Below, one piece after another: positions 9,745-17,999 of a stretch of DNA of 64,000 nucleotides; within the stretch, counting starts at the first letter, position 1; every line of letters starts with the position of its first letter. The notes under the pieces were generated by a model, which did not search any database, had not been told where the DNA came from, and saw only the letters and a list, made by a program, of their open reading frames with translations. A program made the position numbers and the translations under genes. Source of the stretch: Parvibaculum lavamentivorans DS-1 (GTDB lineage: Bacteria > Pseudomonadota > Alphaproteobacteria > Parvibaculales > Parvibaculaceae); contig NC_009719.1 in the NCBI RefSeq assembly GCF_000017565.1, positions 2,091,001 to 2,155,000 of the forward strand, read 5' to 3'.

Positions 9745-10332
9745 GTGACACTCACCAACTCAAACGCATCAACCATAGCGGCGCCCGGTCTTTCTCCGAA
9801 AGGCGAAAGCAGACAGCCCGCTCGCGCGGACGCGCCTGTCCGTCTTCTGAGGGCGGGCAATGAAGATATAACGATCGGCGAGAACAGCATCCTTGAGGGC
9901 TCATTCGACACGCAAGGCTCCATGTTCGTCGATGGCGCCGCGATAAACGCGGATTTGCGGGCGGCGCAACTTTCGATCGGCGCTACCGGCCGTGTCGAAG
10001 GGCAGGCAACCGTTCTCCGCGCTGAAATAGCGGGCACGTTCGATGGAACGCTCATGTGTTCGGGCGAGGTCATCCTCCGTTCGTCGAGCAGGATCAGCGG
10101 GGAACTGAAATGTGCCAAGCTCGTCACGCATAGAGGTGCCGTCATCGCTGCCGAGATCCATATCGTCAGCGACGAAGAAGGCGGCGAAGAGGCGATAGCT
10201 GGCCTGTCCGGGTTTCCGCCGTCCTGGCCGACACCGTTCTGGAGCCGGCGCAGGATCAGGAAGCTTCTTCCTTACGGGTACGGCGCCTTCCTGACCCTCG
10301 GGGCCATGGGAATCTGGTCGTTCTTCGCCTGA
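9745..10332 (+). CDS. bactofilin-family protein with a C-terminal membrane helix
   Basis: Bactofilins polymerise without nucleotide into cytoskeletal scaffolds that place cell-wall or polysaccharide machinery. The 195-residue protein has a disordered N-terminus and the beta-helical DUF583 core (ILEGSFDTQGSMFVDG, then repeated GxxxG-type rungs to GELKCAKLVTHRGAVIAAEI). It also has an extra tail of about 50 residues ending in one predicted membrane helix (YGAFLTLGAMGIWSFF). The GTG start at 9745 is chosen because GGAGAG lies four bases before it. Most bactofilins bind the membrane through the N-terminus, so this tail anchor is unusual. It sits inside the polysaccharide block. Confidence 0.82.
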   Translation: MTLTNSNASTIAAPGLSPKGESRQPARADAPVRLLRAGNEDITIGENSILEGSFDTQGSMFVDGAAINADLRAAQLSIGATGRVEGQATVLRAEIAGTFDGTLMCSGEVILRSSSRISGELKCAKLVTHRGAVIAAEIHIVSDEEGGEEAIAGLSGFPPSWPTPFWSRRRIRKLLPYGYGAFLTLGAMGIWSFFA

Positions 10333-10458
10333 GCGAGCGGGCCCTTACGCGTTTATCTCCGTTGCGCGCCCGGTGTTTTCGGGCGGAAACCCGTTTGTCT
10401 TCCGGCTAGGATCGGGACGGAAGGGAAGCTGGTATCCCGCAGCGAAGAGGAAAGCGTA

Positions 10459-11226
10459 TTGAAAATCGCCGGGCGATGGTTTGAGCGCAGGGAGATGGGC
10501 GATGGCATCACGCTCCTGTGGGAGCCGCATGTCCACCCGCTCATCCGTTGCAATATCTGGTTTGCGCGGGGACGTGACCGCGATCTCCTCGTCGATACGG
10601 GTGTGGGTGTCGCCTCGCTCAGAAACGAGATAGCCGATCTCATCGACAAGCCTCTCATCGCGGTGGCAACCCATATCCATTACGACCATGTCGGCTGTCT
10701 GCATGAATTCGATATCCGCCTCATGCATCGTCTCGAGGCGCCGCGCATGGAGGACTACAGGGAGTTCGCGGCCCTTACCGCGTCGGGTTTTCCGGCGGAG
10801 CTTAGGGCAAGCCTGTCGGGCTACGGGCTTGGGGAGGGCGACGCGCCGCTCCTCGATGCATTACCTCATAAGGGCTTCGATCTCGCGGCCTACCGTGTGG
10901 TCTCCACCCATGCCACGGGCCTCGTCGAGGAAGGGGATGCCGTCGATCTCGGTGACCGGCGCTTTTCGGTGTTTCACCTGCCGGGCCATTCGCCGGGGTC
11001 GATCGGGCTTTGGGAGGAGGCGTCGGGCACGCTTTTCTCCGGCGATGCCGTTTATGACGGGCCGCTGCTCGATGAACTTCCCGATTCCGACATCGCCGTC
11101 TATCTGGCGACAATCCGCCGGTTGCGCGGCATGAAGGTGCGAGTGGTTCATGGCGGCCATGACCCAAGCTTCGGGCGCGACCGTCTGGTGGAAATCTGCG
11201 ACGCCTATCTCGCCCTACGCGGCTGA
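10459..11226 (+). CDS. MBL-fold metallo-hydrolase
   Basis: This is a 255-residue metallo-beta-lactamase-fold hydrolase with the zinc motif THIHYDH (H72, H74, D76, H77), a later metal histidine in LPGHSPGS, an aspartate in FSGDAVYDG, and VVHGGHDPSFG near the end. The substrate cannot be told from sequence. Translation starts at TTG 10459, preceded by AGAGGAAAG. Its last 12 bases overlap the 3' end of the convergent gene at 11215-12096, so the transcripts can pair. Confidence 0.85.
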   Translation: MKIAGRWFERREMGDGITLLWEPHVHPLIRCNIWFARGRDRDLLVDTGVGVASLRNEIADLIDKPLIAVATHIHYDHVGCLHEFDIRLMHRLEAPRMEDYREFAALTASGFPAELRASLSGYGLGEGDAPLLDALPHKGFDLAAYRVVSTHATGLVEEGDAVDLGDRRFSVFHLPGHSPGSIGLWEEASGTLFSGDAVYDGPLLDELPDSDIAVYLATIRRLRGMKVRVVHGGHDPSFGRDRLVEICDAYLALRG

Positions 11227-12096
11227 AGCAGCGATCTGCGCTTCGTTGTGCTCCTGCTTCCACGCCGCGACGAGGTCGCGGTTGTCATGGTCCCAGGGGT
11301 GGAAGCCCGGGCGGAACCAGTCGAGATAGGCGGGGATTGCCTTTCGCAGCGAGCCGGGACGCACCCAAAGATAGGCGAAGAGCCTGCCCCATGCGCGCGG
11401 GCTCCAATGCAGCCCGTCCGTCTTCAGCAGGTCGCGAATATGCATGAAGAGATTTGCGTTGAAGAAGAGCGTGGTCATCAGCAGCGCGCGGACGCGGTTC
11501 AGATAAAAGGCGGGCTTTGACGAGACCGCTTTCAGCACATCGAAGGCGACGGCTTTATGTTCCGTTTCCTCCACCGCATGCCACATCCAGAGTTCATATT
11601 CCTCGGGCGTTGCCTGGTCGCGGAATATCTCGCGGTCCGTCAGTAACTGGTCGGCGAGGATCGCGGTGAAATGCTCCAGTGCCACCGTCTGGCCGAGCTG
11701 CGCGCGCGGCGGCAGGACCTTCTTTGCCAGCGCCAGCATGCGGGCGGAGCGCGCTTCAATCTTGCGCATCGGGTAGCCCAGCTCCGCGATCCGGTCGTTA
11801 TATAACTGGTGCTCGCGGGAATGGATCGCCTCCTGCCCTAGAAATTCCCTTATCTCGTCCTGAAGCTTCGGGTCGCCGATCTTGTGTTTCTGCTTTCGCA
11901 CCGTGTCGCAGAAGAAGCGCTCGCCATCGGGAAACATCGCCGAGAGCGCATTGAAATAGGCGGTGATGACCGGGTCGCCATTATACCAGTGGCGCTCGTT
12001 TCCCGCCGCGAAGTGCCGGTTCCTGGTTTTGAACGAAAGCCGGCTCCCGCTCTGGCTGGCGACAGGGGCGGTTGCGGCTTGTTGCGCGGCGCTCAT
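11215..12096 (-). CDS. predicted metal-dependent hydrolase (PF10118-type, ferritin-like di-iron)
   Basis: The 293-residue protein matches the family named predicted metal-dependent hydrolase. Candidate di-iron ligands fall in a ferritin-like pattern: E60, E89/H92 in GQEAIH, E141 in ALEHF, and E176/H180 in HAVEETEH. Function is unproven; relatives lie near fatty-acid and hydrocarbon genes in many aerobes. A good GGAGGAG lies before ATG 12096. The gene overlaps the MBL hydrolase tail to tail by 12 bases. Confidence 0.8.
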   Translation of the reverse strand: MSAAQQAATAPVASQSGSRLSFKTRNRHFAAGNERHWYNGDPVITAYFNALSAMFPDGERFFCDTVRKQKHKIGDPKLQDEIREFLGQEAIHSREHQLYNDRIAELGYPMRKIEARSARMLALAKKVLPPRAQLGQTVALEHFTAILADQLLTDREIFRDQATPEEYELWMWHAVEETEHKAVAFDVLKAVSSKPAFYLNRVRALLMTTLFFNANLFMHIRDLLKTDGLHWSPRAWGRLFAYLWVRPGSLRKAIPAYLDWFRPGFHPWDHDNRDLVAAWKQEHNEAQIAASAA

Positions 12097-12268
12097 CGGA
12101 CACTCCTCCGGGGCTGAATTCCTCCCCTACATCTTTGTCAGCGGAGGCTTATCTTCAATGGGCGCCACAAAATCTTACAAACTCGCGACGGAGTTGCCGC
12201 ATGCATCGCGTATCTACAAGGCCTGCCGCGCGGGCTGCCGCTCCGTTGAACCAGCGTGAACGCTAGAC

Positions 12269-12562
12269 ATGAAGATAAAGATCGGCAAATACCGGCTTCC
12301 CGTTCCGCGCAGCCGTGCCGGCCGCCTGGGGGCTGGCATCGGCCTCGTCATCCTCGGCATCATTCCCGGGCCGCCGGGGCCCGCCGCCATTCCGGTCGGC
12401 CTTACCATCCTCACCCTCGATCACCCGCGCGGCCGCCGCTGGAGGCGTATCGTCATCGTCAAGGTTGGGAGAAGGTGGCAGGAGACGAAGGTGAAAAGAC
12501 GAATGCGCCGGGCGGCAAAGCGCGGCGCATCCGTCGGCAACGATCTTGAACCCGGTCTCTAG
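12269..12562 (+). CDS. small hypothetical membrane protein with a PGPPGP motif
   Basis: A 97-residue basic protein with one central hydrophobic stretch (GIGLVILGIIPGPPGP then AAIPVGLTILTL) and a strongly basic C-terminal half. The pattern loosely resembles the small PGPGW-type membrane proteins. There is no clear ribosome site before ATG 12269, and an overlapping frame is also open, so this is a moderate call. Its stop lies six bases from the stop of the convergent WbaP-like gene. Confidence 0.55.
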   Translation: MKIKIGKYRLPVPRSRAGRLGAGIGLVILGIIPGPPGPAAIPVGLTILTLDHPRGRRWRRIVIVKVGRRWQETKVKRRMRRAAKRGASVGNDLEPGL

Positions 12563-12568
12563 GCGGCT

Positions 12569-14158
12569 TCAGCAGGCGCCCCGGCGCAGCAGAACGGCGG
12601 GGAACGTCTTGAACATGATGGCGATGTCCTGCCAGAGCGACCAGTTCTTCACATACCACGCGTCGAGTTCGACGCGGCGCATATAGGTCGTGTCGTTGCG
12701 GCCACTGACCTGCCACAGGCCGGTAATGCCGGGCTTCGCGGAGAGGTAGTATTCCGCGTCCTCGCCATAGCGCAGCACTTCGGAATAGGTGACGGGGCGG
12801 GGCCCGACCAGGCTCATTTCGCCGCGGATCACGTTGATGAGCTGCGGCAGCTCGTCGAGGCTCGTCTTGCGAAGGAATTCGCCGACGCGCGTCACGCGCG
12901 GATCGTTGCGCAGTTTCTGGTCGCGGGCCCATTCGGCCGCACGCAGAGGATCGTTTTCGAGAACGTTCTTCAGAATGGCATCGCCGTCGACATGCATGGT
13001 GCGGAATTTCCGGCACATGAAGTCGCGCCCCTTCTCTCCCACGCGGCGGTGGCTGAAGAAGGCCGGGCCGCCGTCGAGGCGGATCAGGGCCGATACCGTC
13101 CAGAAGAAAGGCGCGAGCAGAACCAGCGCCAGCGAAGCGACGGCAAGATCGAAGCTGCGCTTCATGAGGCGCGCCATCGGCCGGTTCAGATTATCGGCGA
13201 GTGTCAGCATCACGAGGTCGTGGCTGAAGAAATTGCCGGCTTCGAGCGCCATCACGCCGATGCCCTTGACGGGCGGGATGATCGAGAAGGCGATGCGGGC
13301 GCGATGCAGCGCGCGCAGGATGTGGTCGAGACTCGCCATTTCCTCGGGCGAGGGCGCGAGCACGACGAAACGCGCGCCGTGGCGTTCGCAGGCGAGCTTC
13401 AGCGCGGCGGAGAGCTGGCCGCCGGCGCGATAGAGCAGGCTCGACGGATTGGAGGCGTTCCGGTCCGAGGTCAGTTCGGCGAGGTCGAGCGTGCCGGCCA
13501 CGTCATAGCCAAGATAAGGCTCGGATTCGAGCACCTGCGCGGCTTCAAGAGTGTTCTCTTTCGAGCCGATCAGAAGCACCGGCGCTGTCCAGCTCCCGTA
13601 CCGCTTCAGGACATGTCTCATCGCGATACGTGCCATCGGGATAAAGACCAGCGCCCAGAGCCAGGCTTGCAGCATCCAGAGGCGGGAGAAGTAATCCTTG
13701 GTCAGGTATTGCAGGAAGCCATCGACCAGCGCGACCAGCGCGATGCCTTTGACGATTTCCTTGGCTTCGGCCCAGAAGGGAGTGCGCTTCGAATAATGGC
13801 CTTTGGCAGCCCACCACAGCACAGGCAGCATCAGCAGAAAGCCGATGCGCACGAGACGGCTTGTCAGCTCGCCGGCCTCCAAAGCGCCGAATTCCGTGTT
13901 TAAAACCTGCACATTGATGCCGAAAGCGATTGATCCGGCAACGATCTGCGCCAGCGCCAATGCGCCGAGATCGCCGACCAGCAGCATGAAGCGGTCTGCC
14001 AGCGGCGTGAGCCGCGTGCCGGCGCCCGTCTCCTCGCGATAGGTGTCCTCAAAGCCTGCCACCTCCGAAACGGGGATGGGGGTTGCGGCTTCAAAGGCCG
14101 GGATCTGCTTTTCCAGTACGCTCACGATGCCCACGCTACCTGTATCCGAATGCGACAA
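12569..14158 (-). CDS. undecaprenyl-phosphate galactose phosphotransferase, WbaP type
   Basis: This is the second initiating hexose-1-phosphate transferase of the window, 529 residues. It has N-terminal membrane spans, a Rossmann-like middle (APVLLIGSKENTLEAAQ), a membrane hairpin (LAVASLALVLLAPFF), and the catalytic domain with [34 protein letters not shown] and KPGITGLWQVSGR. The last motif and the longer loop after FRTM point to the WbaP (galactose) rather than WcaJ branch. The divergent galT-galK pair fits a galactose role. The TTG start at 14158 has no strong ribosome site. Confidence 0.88.
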   Translation of the reverse strand: MSHSDTGSVGIVSVLEKQIPAFEAATPIPVSEVAGFEDTYREETGAGTRLTPLADRFMLLVGDLGALALAQIVAGSIAFGINVQVLNTEFGALEAGELTSRLVRIGFLLMLPVLWWAAKGHYSKRTPFWAEAKEIVKGIALVALVDGFLQYLTKDYFSRLWMLQAWLWALVFIPMARIAMRHVLKRYGSWTAPVLLIGSKENTLEAAQVLESEPYLGYDVAGTLDLAELTSDRNASNPSSLLYRAGGQLSAALKLACERHGARFVVLAPSPEEMASLDHILRALHRARIAFSIIPPVKGIGVMALEAGNFFSHDLVMLTLADNLNRPMARLMKRSFDLAVASLALVLLAPFFWTVSALIRLDGGPAFFSHRRVGEKGRDFMCRKFRTMHVDGDAILKNVLENDPLRAAEWARDQKLRNDPRVTRVGEFLRKTSLDELPQLINVIRGEMSLVGPRPVTYSEVLRYGEDAEYYLSAKPGITGLWQVSGRNDTTYMRRVELDAWYVKNWSLWQDIAIMFKTFPAVLLRRGAC

Positions 14159-14289
14159 CTGGTCGGTGAGAGCGCAAGTCGCGCGCCAGAAAGGGCTGTC
14201 CCGCTTCGGTCATTGCGAGCGTGGTTAACTTCAGGTTAGCGCGGCTATAATGGGGCTGTGGGCGATCAGGGGAGGCCGATCTGTACAGC

Positions 14290-15321
14290 TTGAGAGAACA
14301 CCATCTTCCGGGCGGCCGGGAGCTATTGCTCTATGGCCGTGTTCTGCATGATGAGCCGCCGGGAGAGACGCTGCCGGAGGAGCCTCCCGGCGTTGCGCCG
14401 CATCTGCGCTGGCATCCATTGCAGCGTGAATGGGTCGCCTATTCCGGCTCGCGGCAGGGGCGCACATTTCTGCCTCAGGCCGCCGCTTGTCCCTTGTGTC
14501 CGGCGAGGGAGGGGAAGCCTGGAGAAATTCCCTTCAGCTCCTTCGAGATCGCGGTTTTTGAAAACCGGTTTCCGGCTTTCGCGGCGTCATCCGTCGCGCC
14601 GTTGCTGCCGGGCATCGAAACAGCGCCGGCGTCGGGCCGCTGCGAGGTCATTGTCTTTTCAGACGATCACGTGGGCGGGCTCGGCAGCTTTTCTCTCGAT
14701 CGGCTGGCGCTTCTGATCGAAGTCTGGGGCGCGCGCATTTCCGTGCTCGGCGAGAAGTTTCCTTATGTCCTTCCTTTTGAAAACAGGGGCGAGGAAATCG
14801 GCGTAACGCTGCACCATCCGCACGGGCAGGTTTATGCCTTTCCCTTCCTGCCCGCGCGCGCGGCGCGGGCCGCGGAAGCACAAATGGAAGCGCCGGTTAT
14901 TTCGCGCCTGATCGATGGTATCGACCCCACGCTTCTGCTCGATGATGAGGCGGAGGCTCTTGCTCTGGTGCCGCCCTTCGCGACCTATCCATACGAAACC
15001 TGGATCGTGCCGCGGCGCCGCGTTCCCGGTCCCCAGTCGCTGCAGCCATCCGAGATCGAAGCAATGGCGCGCCTTCTCCGCCGTTCGGTGCGCCGGCTCG
15101 ACTTGCTGTTTGAAAAACCGATGCCCTACATCCTCATTGTTCAGACCGCGCCCCGTGGCTTCGAGAACAGTTTCCACATGACGATAGAAATCCGCCCCTT
15201 CCTGCGCGATAGAGACAAACTCAAATATCTTGCCGGCGTCGAGCAGGGCTCCGGCGTCTTTCTGGTGGACGTGCCGCCGGAGCTGGCGGCTGAGCGCTTG
15301 CGAGCGGTAGGCGGCCTATGA
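14290..15321 (+). CDS. galT: galactose-1-phosphate uridylyltransferase
   Basis: This Leloir-pathway enzyme exchanges UDP between UDP-glucose and galactose-1-phosphate. The 343-residue protein has the zinc pair in CPLC (67-70), the active-site HPHGQ with nucleophile H178, and the C-terminal SFHMTIEIRP. No ATG or GTG is available near the front. The strong AGGGGAGG at 14268-14274 lies six bases before an in-frame CTG at 14281 and farther from TTG 14290, so initiation may be at the CTG. The stop overlaps the galK ATG by four bases (ATGA), indicating translational coupling. Confidence 0.9.
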   Translation: MREHHLPGGRELLLYGRVLHDEPPGETLPEEPPGVAPHLRWHPLQREWVAYSGSRQGRTFLPQAAACPLCPAREGKPGEIPFSSFEIAVFENRFPAFAASSVAPLLPGIETAPASGRCEVIVFSDDHVGGLGSFSLDRLALLIEVWGARISVLGEKFPYVLPFENRGEEIGVTLHHPHGQVYAFPFLPARAARAAEAQMEAPVISRLIDGIDPTLLLDDEAEALALVPPFATYPYETWIVPRRRVPGPQSLQPSEIEAMARLLRRSVRRLDLLFEKPMPYILIVQTAPRGFENSFHMTIEIRPFLRDRDKLKYLAGVEQGSGVFLVDVPPELAAERLRAVGGL

Positions 15322-16367
15322 GGGAAATCTTCAAGGAGATATTCAATCGCGATGCGGCGGCGGAAGCCTCCGCGCCCGGCCGCGTCAATCTCATCGGCGA
15401 TCATACGGATTATGCAGGCGGCTTTTGCCTGCCGATGCCGCTCGCGCTCGAGACACGAGTGGCGATGGCACCTGCGCCGGCGTTTCGCGCCCACAGCCTC
15501 GATCTGGACGAGACGGCGCCGTTCGATCCTGCCGCGCCCGCGCGTGGCGACTGGACGGACTATATCGCGGGGCCGCTTGCGGTACTCCGGCAGGCGGGAT
15601 TTGCCGTTCCGCCGGTCGAGGTGCTGGTGAGTTCCGATGTCCCGCAAGGGGCGGGCGTTTCTTCGTCGGCTGCGTTAGAGGTTGCCACCTTGCGCGCGGC
15701 GCTGGATTTGTCAGGTGCCAAGCTGCCGGACATGGAAGTGGCGCGGCTCGCGCAGTCGGCGGAAAACGTCTATTGCGGCGTTCAATGCGGCATCCTCGAT
15801 CAGATGGCGAGTGCCGTGGGCCGTCCCGGTCAGGCGTTGCTCCTCGATTGCCGGAGCAACGGCACGCGCCTTGTGCCAGTGCCGCCTGAATTCCATTTCG
15901 CCATTGTCCATTGCGGCGAGGCACGCCGGCTCGTCGATGGCGAATATAATGAACGCCGCCGCTCGGTGGAAGAAGCGGCGCGGCTCCTTGGCATGGTTTC
16001 ACTGCGCGATGCGGGTCCGGACGATCTTGCCGGGATCTCCGATGTGCGACTTCTCAAGCGCGCCCGTCATGTTGTCAGCGAGAATACGAGGGTAACTGCT
16101 GCCGTGGCGGCGCTTGAGCGGCGCGACCTGCGCGGCTTCGGCATGTTGATGGTGGAGAGCCATCGCTCGCTCGCGGAAAATTTCGAGGTTTCTACGCCGG
16201 TGCTTGACCGTCTTGTCGATGATGCGCTCGAAGCCGGTGCTTATGGCGCGCGGCTCACCGGCGCGGGTTTTGGCGGATGTATTGTCGCGCTGTTGCCGGC
16301 GGGCAGGGAAGTCTGGTGGAAGAAAGTATCGGCCGCTCATCCGAAGGCGTGGCTCGTGCAGGCGTGA
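15318..16367 (+). CDS. galK: galactokinase
   Basis: It phosphorylates galactose with ATP to galactose-1-phosphate, the substrate of GalT, to which it is coupled by a four-base overlap. The 349-residue GHMP kinase has the galactokinase signature APGRVNLIGDHTDYAGG (19-35), the ATP loop VPQGAGVSSSAAL, and the C-terminal GARLTGAGFGGC. No galactose epimerase, mutarotase or sugar transporter is seen beside it. Its stop is one base from the stop of the convergent histidine kinase. Confidence 0.94.
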   Translation: MREIFKEIFNRDAAAEASAPGRVNLIGDHTDYAGGFCLPMPLALETRVAMAPAPAFRAHSLDLDETAPFDPAAPARGDWTDYIAGPLAVLRQAGFAVPPVEVLVSSDVPQGAGVSSSAALEVATLRAALDLSGAKLPDMEVARLAQSAENVYCGVQCGILDQMASAVGRPGQALLLDCRSNGTRLVPVPPEFHFAIVHCGEARRLVDGEYNERRRSVEEAARLLGMVSLRDAGPDDLAGISDVRLLKRARHVVSENTRVTAAVAALERRDLRGFGMLMVESHRSLAENFEVSTPVLDRLVDDALEAGAYGARLTGAGFGGCIVALLPAGREVWWKKVSAAHPKAWLVQA

Positions 16368-16368
16368 G

Positions 16369-17940
16369 CTATGCCCGCATGGGGAGTGGGTGCTGCGCTG
16401 CCGCCACCACGCGTTCAGGCGGGAATGTAACCGTCACCGTGGTGCCACGGCCGAGTTCGCTCGCAATGTCGAGGCAGCCGCCGTGATGTTCCATCAGGCA
16501 TTTGGCAAGCGGAAGACCTAGGCCGGTTCCTTCATATTTTCTGGAGAGATCGGAATCAATCTGTCCGAAGCGTTCCAGTGCCAGCGGAATGTTCTCCGCG
16601 GCGATGCCGATGCCCGTATCGGTGACGCGCAGCAGCATCGCGCCGTCCGCGACCAGGGCTCCGATGTGGACTTCGCCCCCGTCCGGCGTGAACTTCACCG
16701 CGTTGGAGAGAAGGTTCAGCAACACCTGACGGATACGGCGGTGATCGGCGATCAGATGCGGCAGGTCCGCGGCAATCTCATAGTCGAGCGCGATGTTCTG
16801 CGCCTTGGCTTGCGCCGAGATCATGCGAATGGTGTCTGTCACCGCTTCTTCGAGGTCGATATCTTCTTCATGAAGATGCAGCTCCCCCGCATCCACGCGC
16901 GTGAAATCAAGTACGTCGTTTATCAACGACAACAGGTGCTTGCCGCTCTTGAATATGTCCTGCACATAGTCGCTGTAGCGGGCATTGTTGAGCGGGCCGA
17001 AAGTCTCGGCGGCCATGATCTCGGAGAATCCGAGAATGGCATTCAGAGGCGTGCGAAGCTCGTGGCTCATCGTCGCGAGGAATTGCGATTTCGCTTGATC
17101 TGCCGATGAAGCGCTTTGCAGCGCGACGAGAAGCTCGGCAGAGGTCTTTTCGAGCTGCTTGCGGGTCTCATCCAGTTCGAGCACATGCGCGCGGAGACGT
17201 ATCGTTTCCTGCACCGACCGGTCGGCGAGATGCCGCTCCACGGCGGAGCCGACAAAAGCCAGAATAACGATCAGAAGCGTCACCGCGGCGACGGCAATCG
17301 CGACGGTATAAGGCTCGACGGCGTTGGATGCGACCTGTGCAGCCGCGTCGTAGCTCACGGTGACGGCCGCCATGCCGGTAAAATGGAGTGAGGCAATGGC
17401 CAGTGTCAGAAGGCCTGCGCCGATGATGCGTCCCCGCAGGCCCGAAAGAGAACCGGCCGCTTGCGTTGCCGCCGCGCCGAGTACCACGCCAAGGACGATC
17501 GACGCGGCGACATAGTCCCGGTCCCAGATCATCTGGCCGTGCATGCTGGTTGCGGCCATGCCGACATAGTGCATAGCCCCGATGCTCAGGCCCACAACGG
17601 CGCCGCCTGTTCCTGAAGGCCGGTAACGGTCCGCGATGGCGAAGCCGATGGTTGCAAACATGATCGCGATCATGAGCGAGGCGAATGTCAGGCCCGGCTG
17701 GTAGCTTGTCGGCGTTTCCGGCTGGAAGGCGAGCATCGCAATGAAGTGCGTCGCCCATATGCCGCAGCCGGCGACGAATCCGGATGCGAGAACCCAGAGC
17801 GAGCGTTGTCGCAACCCGGCTTCCCGCGCACGCGCGAAAAGGCTGATCGAGGAAAAGCTCGCGAACAGACACAGAAGCGCCGCCAGGACCACGAGGCGCA
17901 GGTCGTGTTCGACCGTTATGCAATTATACACGGTTAACAT
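16369..17940 (-). CDS. MHYT-domain sensor histidine kinase
   Basis: A 523-residue inner-membrane sensor. The first 230 residues form the MHYT domain: about seven membrane helices carrying three repeats, THFIAM (65-70), MHYVGM (123-128) and LHFTGM (185-190). Such repeats are predicted to bind metal and sense oxygen, CO or NO. A short coiled region leads to the HisKA domain with H293 in [10 protein letters not shown] and a HATPase with DTGIGI and GTGLGL. No response regulator is adjacent. A perfect TTAA-N7-TTAA site lies 27 bases upstream of ATG 17940, suggesting CtrA control. Confidence 0.92.
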   Translation of the reverse strand: MLTVYNCITVEHDLRLVVLAALLCLFASFSSISLFARAREAGLRQRSLWVLASGFVAGCGIWATHFIAMLAFQPETPTSYQPGLTFASLMIAIMFATIGFAIADRYRPSGTGGAVVGLSIGAMHYVGMAATSMHGQMIWDRDYVAASIVLGVVLGAAATQAAGSLSGLRGRIIGAGLLTLAIASLHFTGMAAVTVSYDAAAQVASNAVEPYTVAIAVAAVTLLIVILAFVGSAVERHLADRSVQETIRLRAHVLELDETRKQLEKTSAELLVALQSASSADQAKSQFLATMSHELRTPLNAILGFSEIMAAETFGPLNNARYSDYVQDIFKSGKHLLSLINDVLDFTRVDAGELHLHEEDIDLEEAVTDTIRMISAQAKAQNIALDYEIAADLPHLIADHRRIRQVLLNLLSNAVKFTPDGGEVHIGALVADGAMLLRVTDTGIGIAAENIPLALERFGQIDSDLSRKYEGTGLGLPLAKCLMEHHGGCLDIASELGRGTTVTVTFPPERVVAAAQHPLPMRA

Positions 17941-17966
17941 GCCGGCTCAGTGAAGCACGGCGCCGC

Positions 17967-17981
17967 TTAAACCTTGATTAA
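17967..17981 (-). promoter_or_regulatory. candidate CtrA-binding site
   Basis: The sequence is TTAA, seven bases, TTAA, an exact match to the core of the alphaproteobacterial CtrA box. It lies just upstream of the MHYT kinase start, where a promoter would be. Chance matches to eight fixed bases occur, so this needs binding data. Confidence 0.4.
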
Positions 17982-17999
17982 GAGGCGGTGACCGGTGGT

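Noticed and set aside
14225-14239. CtrA-like site between the WbaP-type gene and galT
   Set aside because: It reads TTAA-N7-TTAG, one mismatch to the core; too weak to list as a site without binding data.
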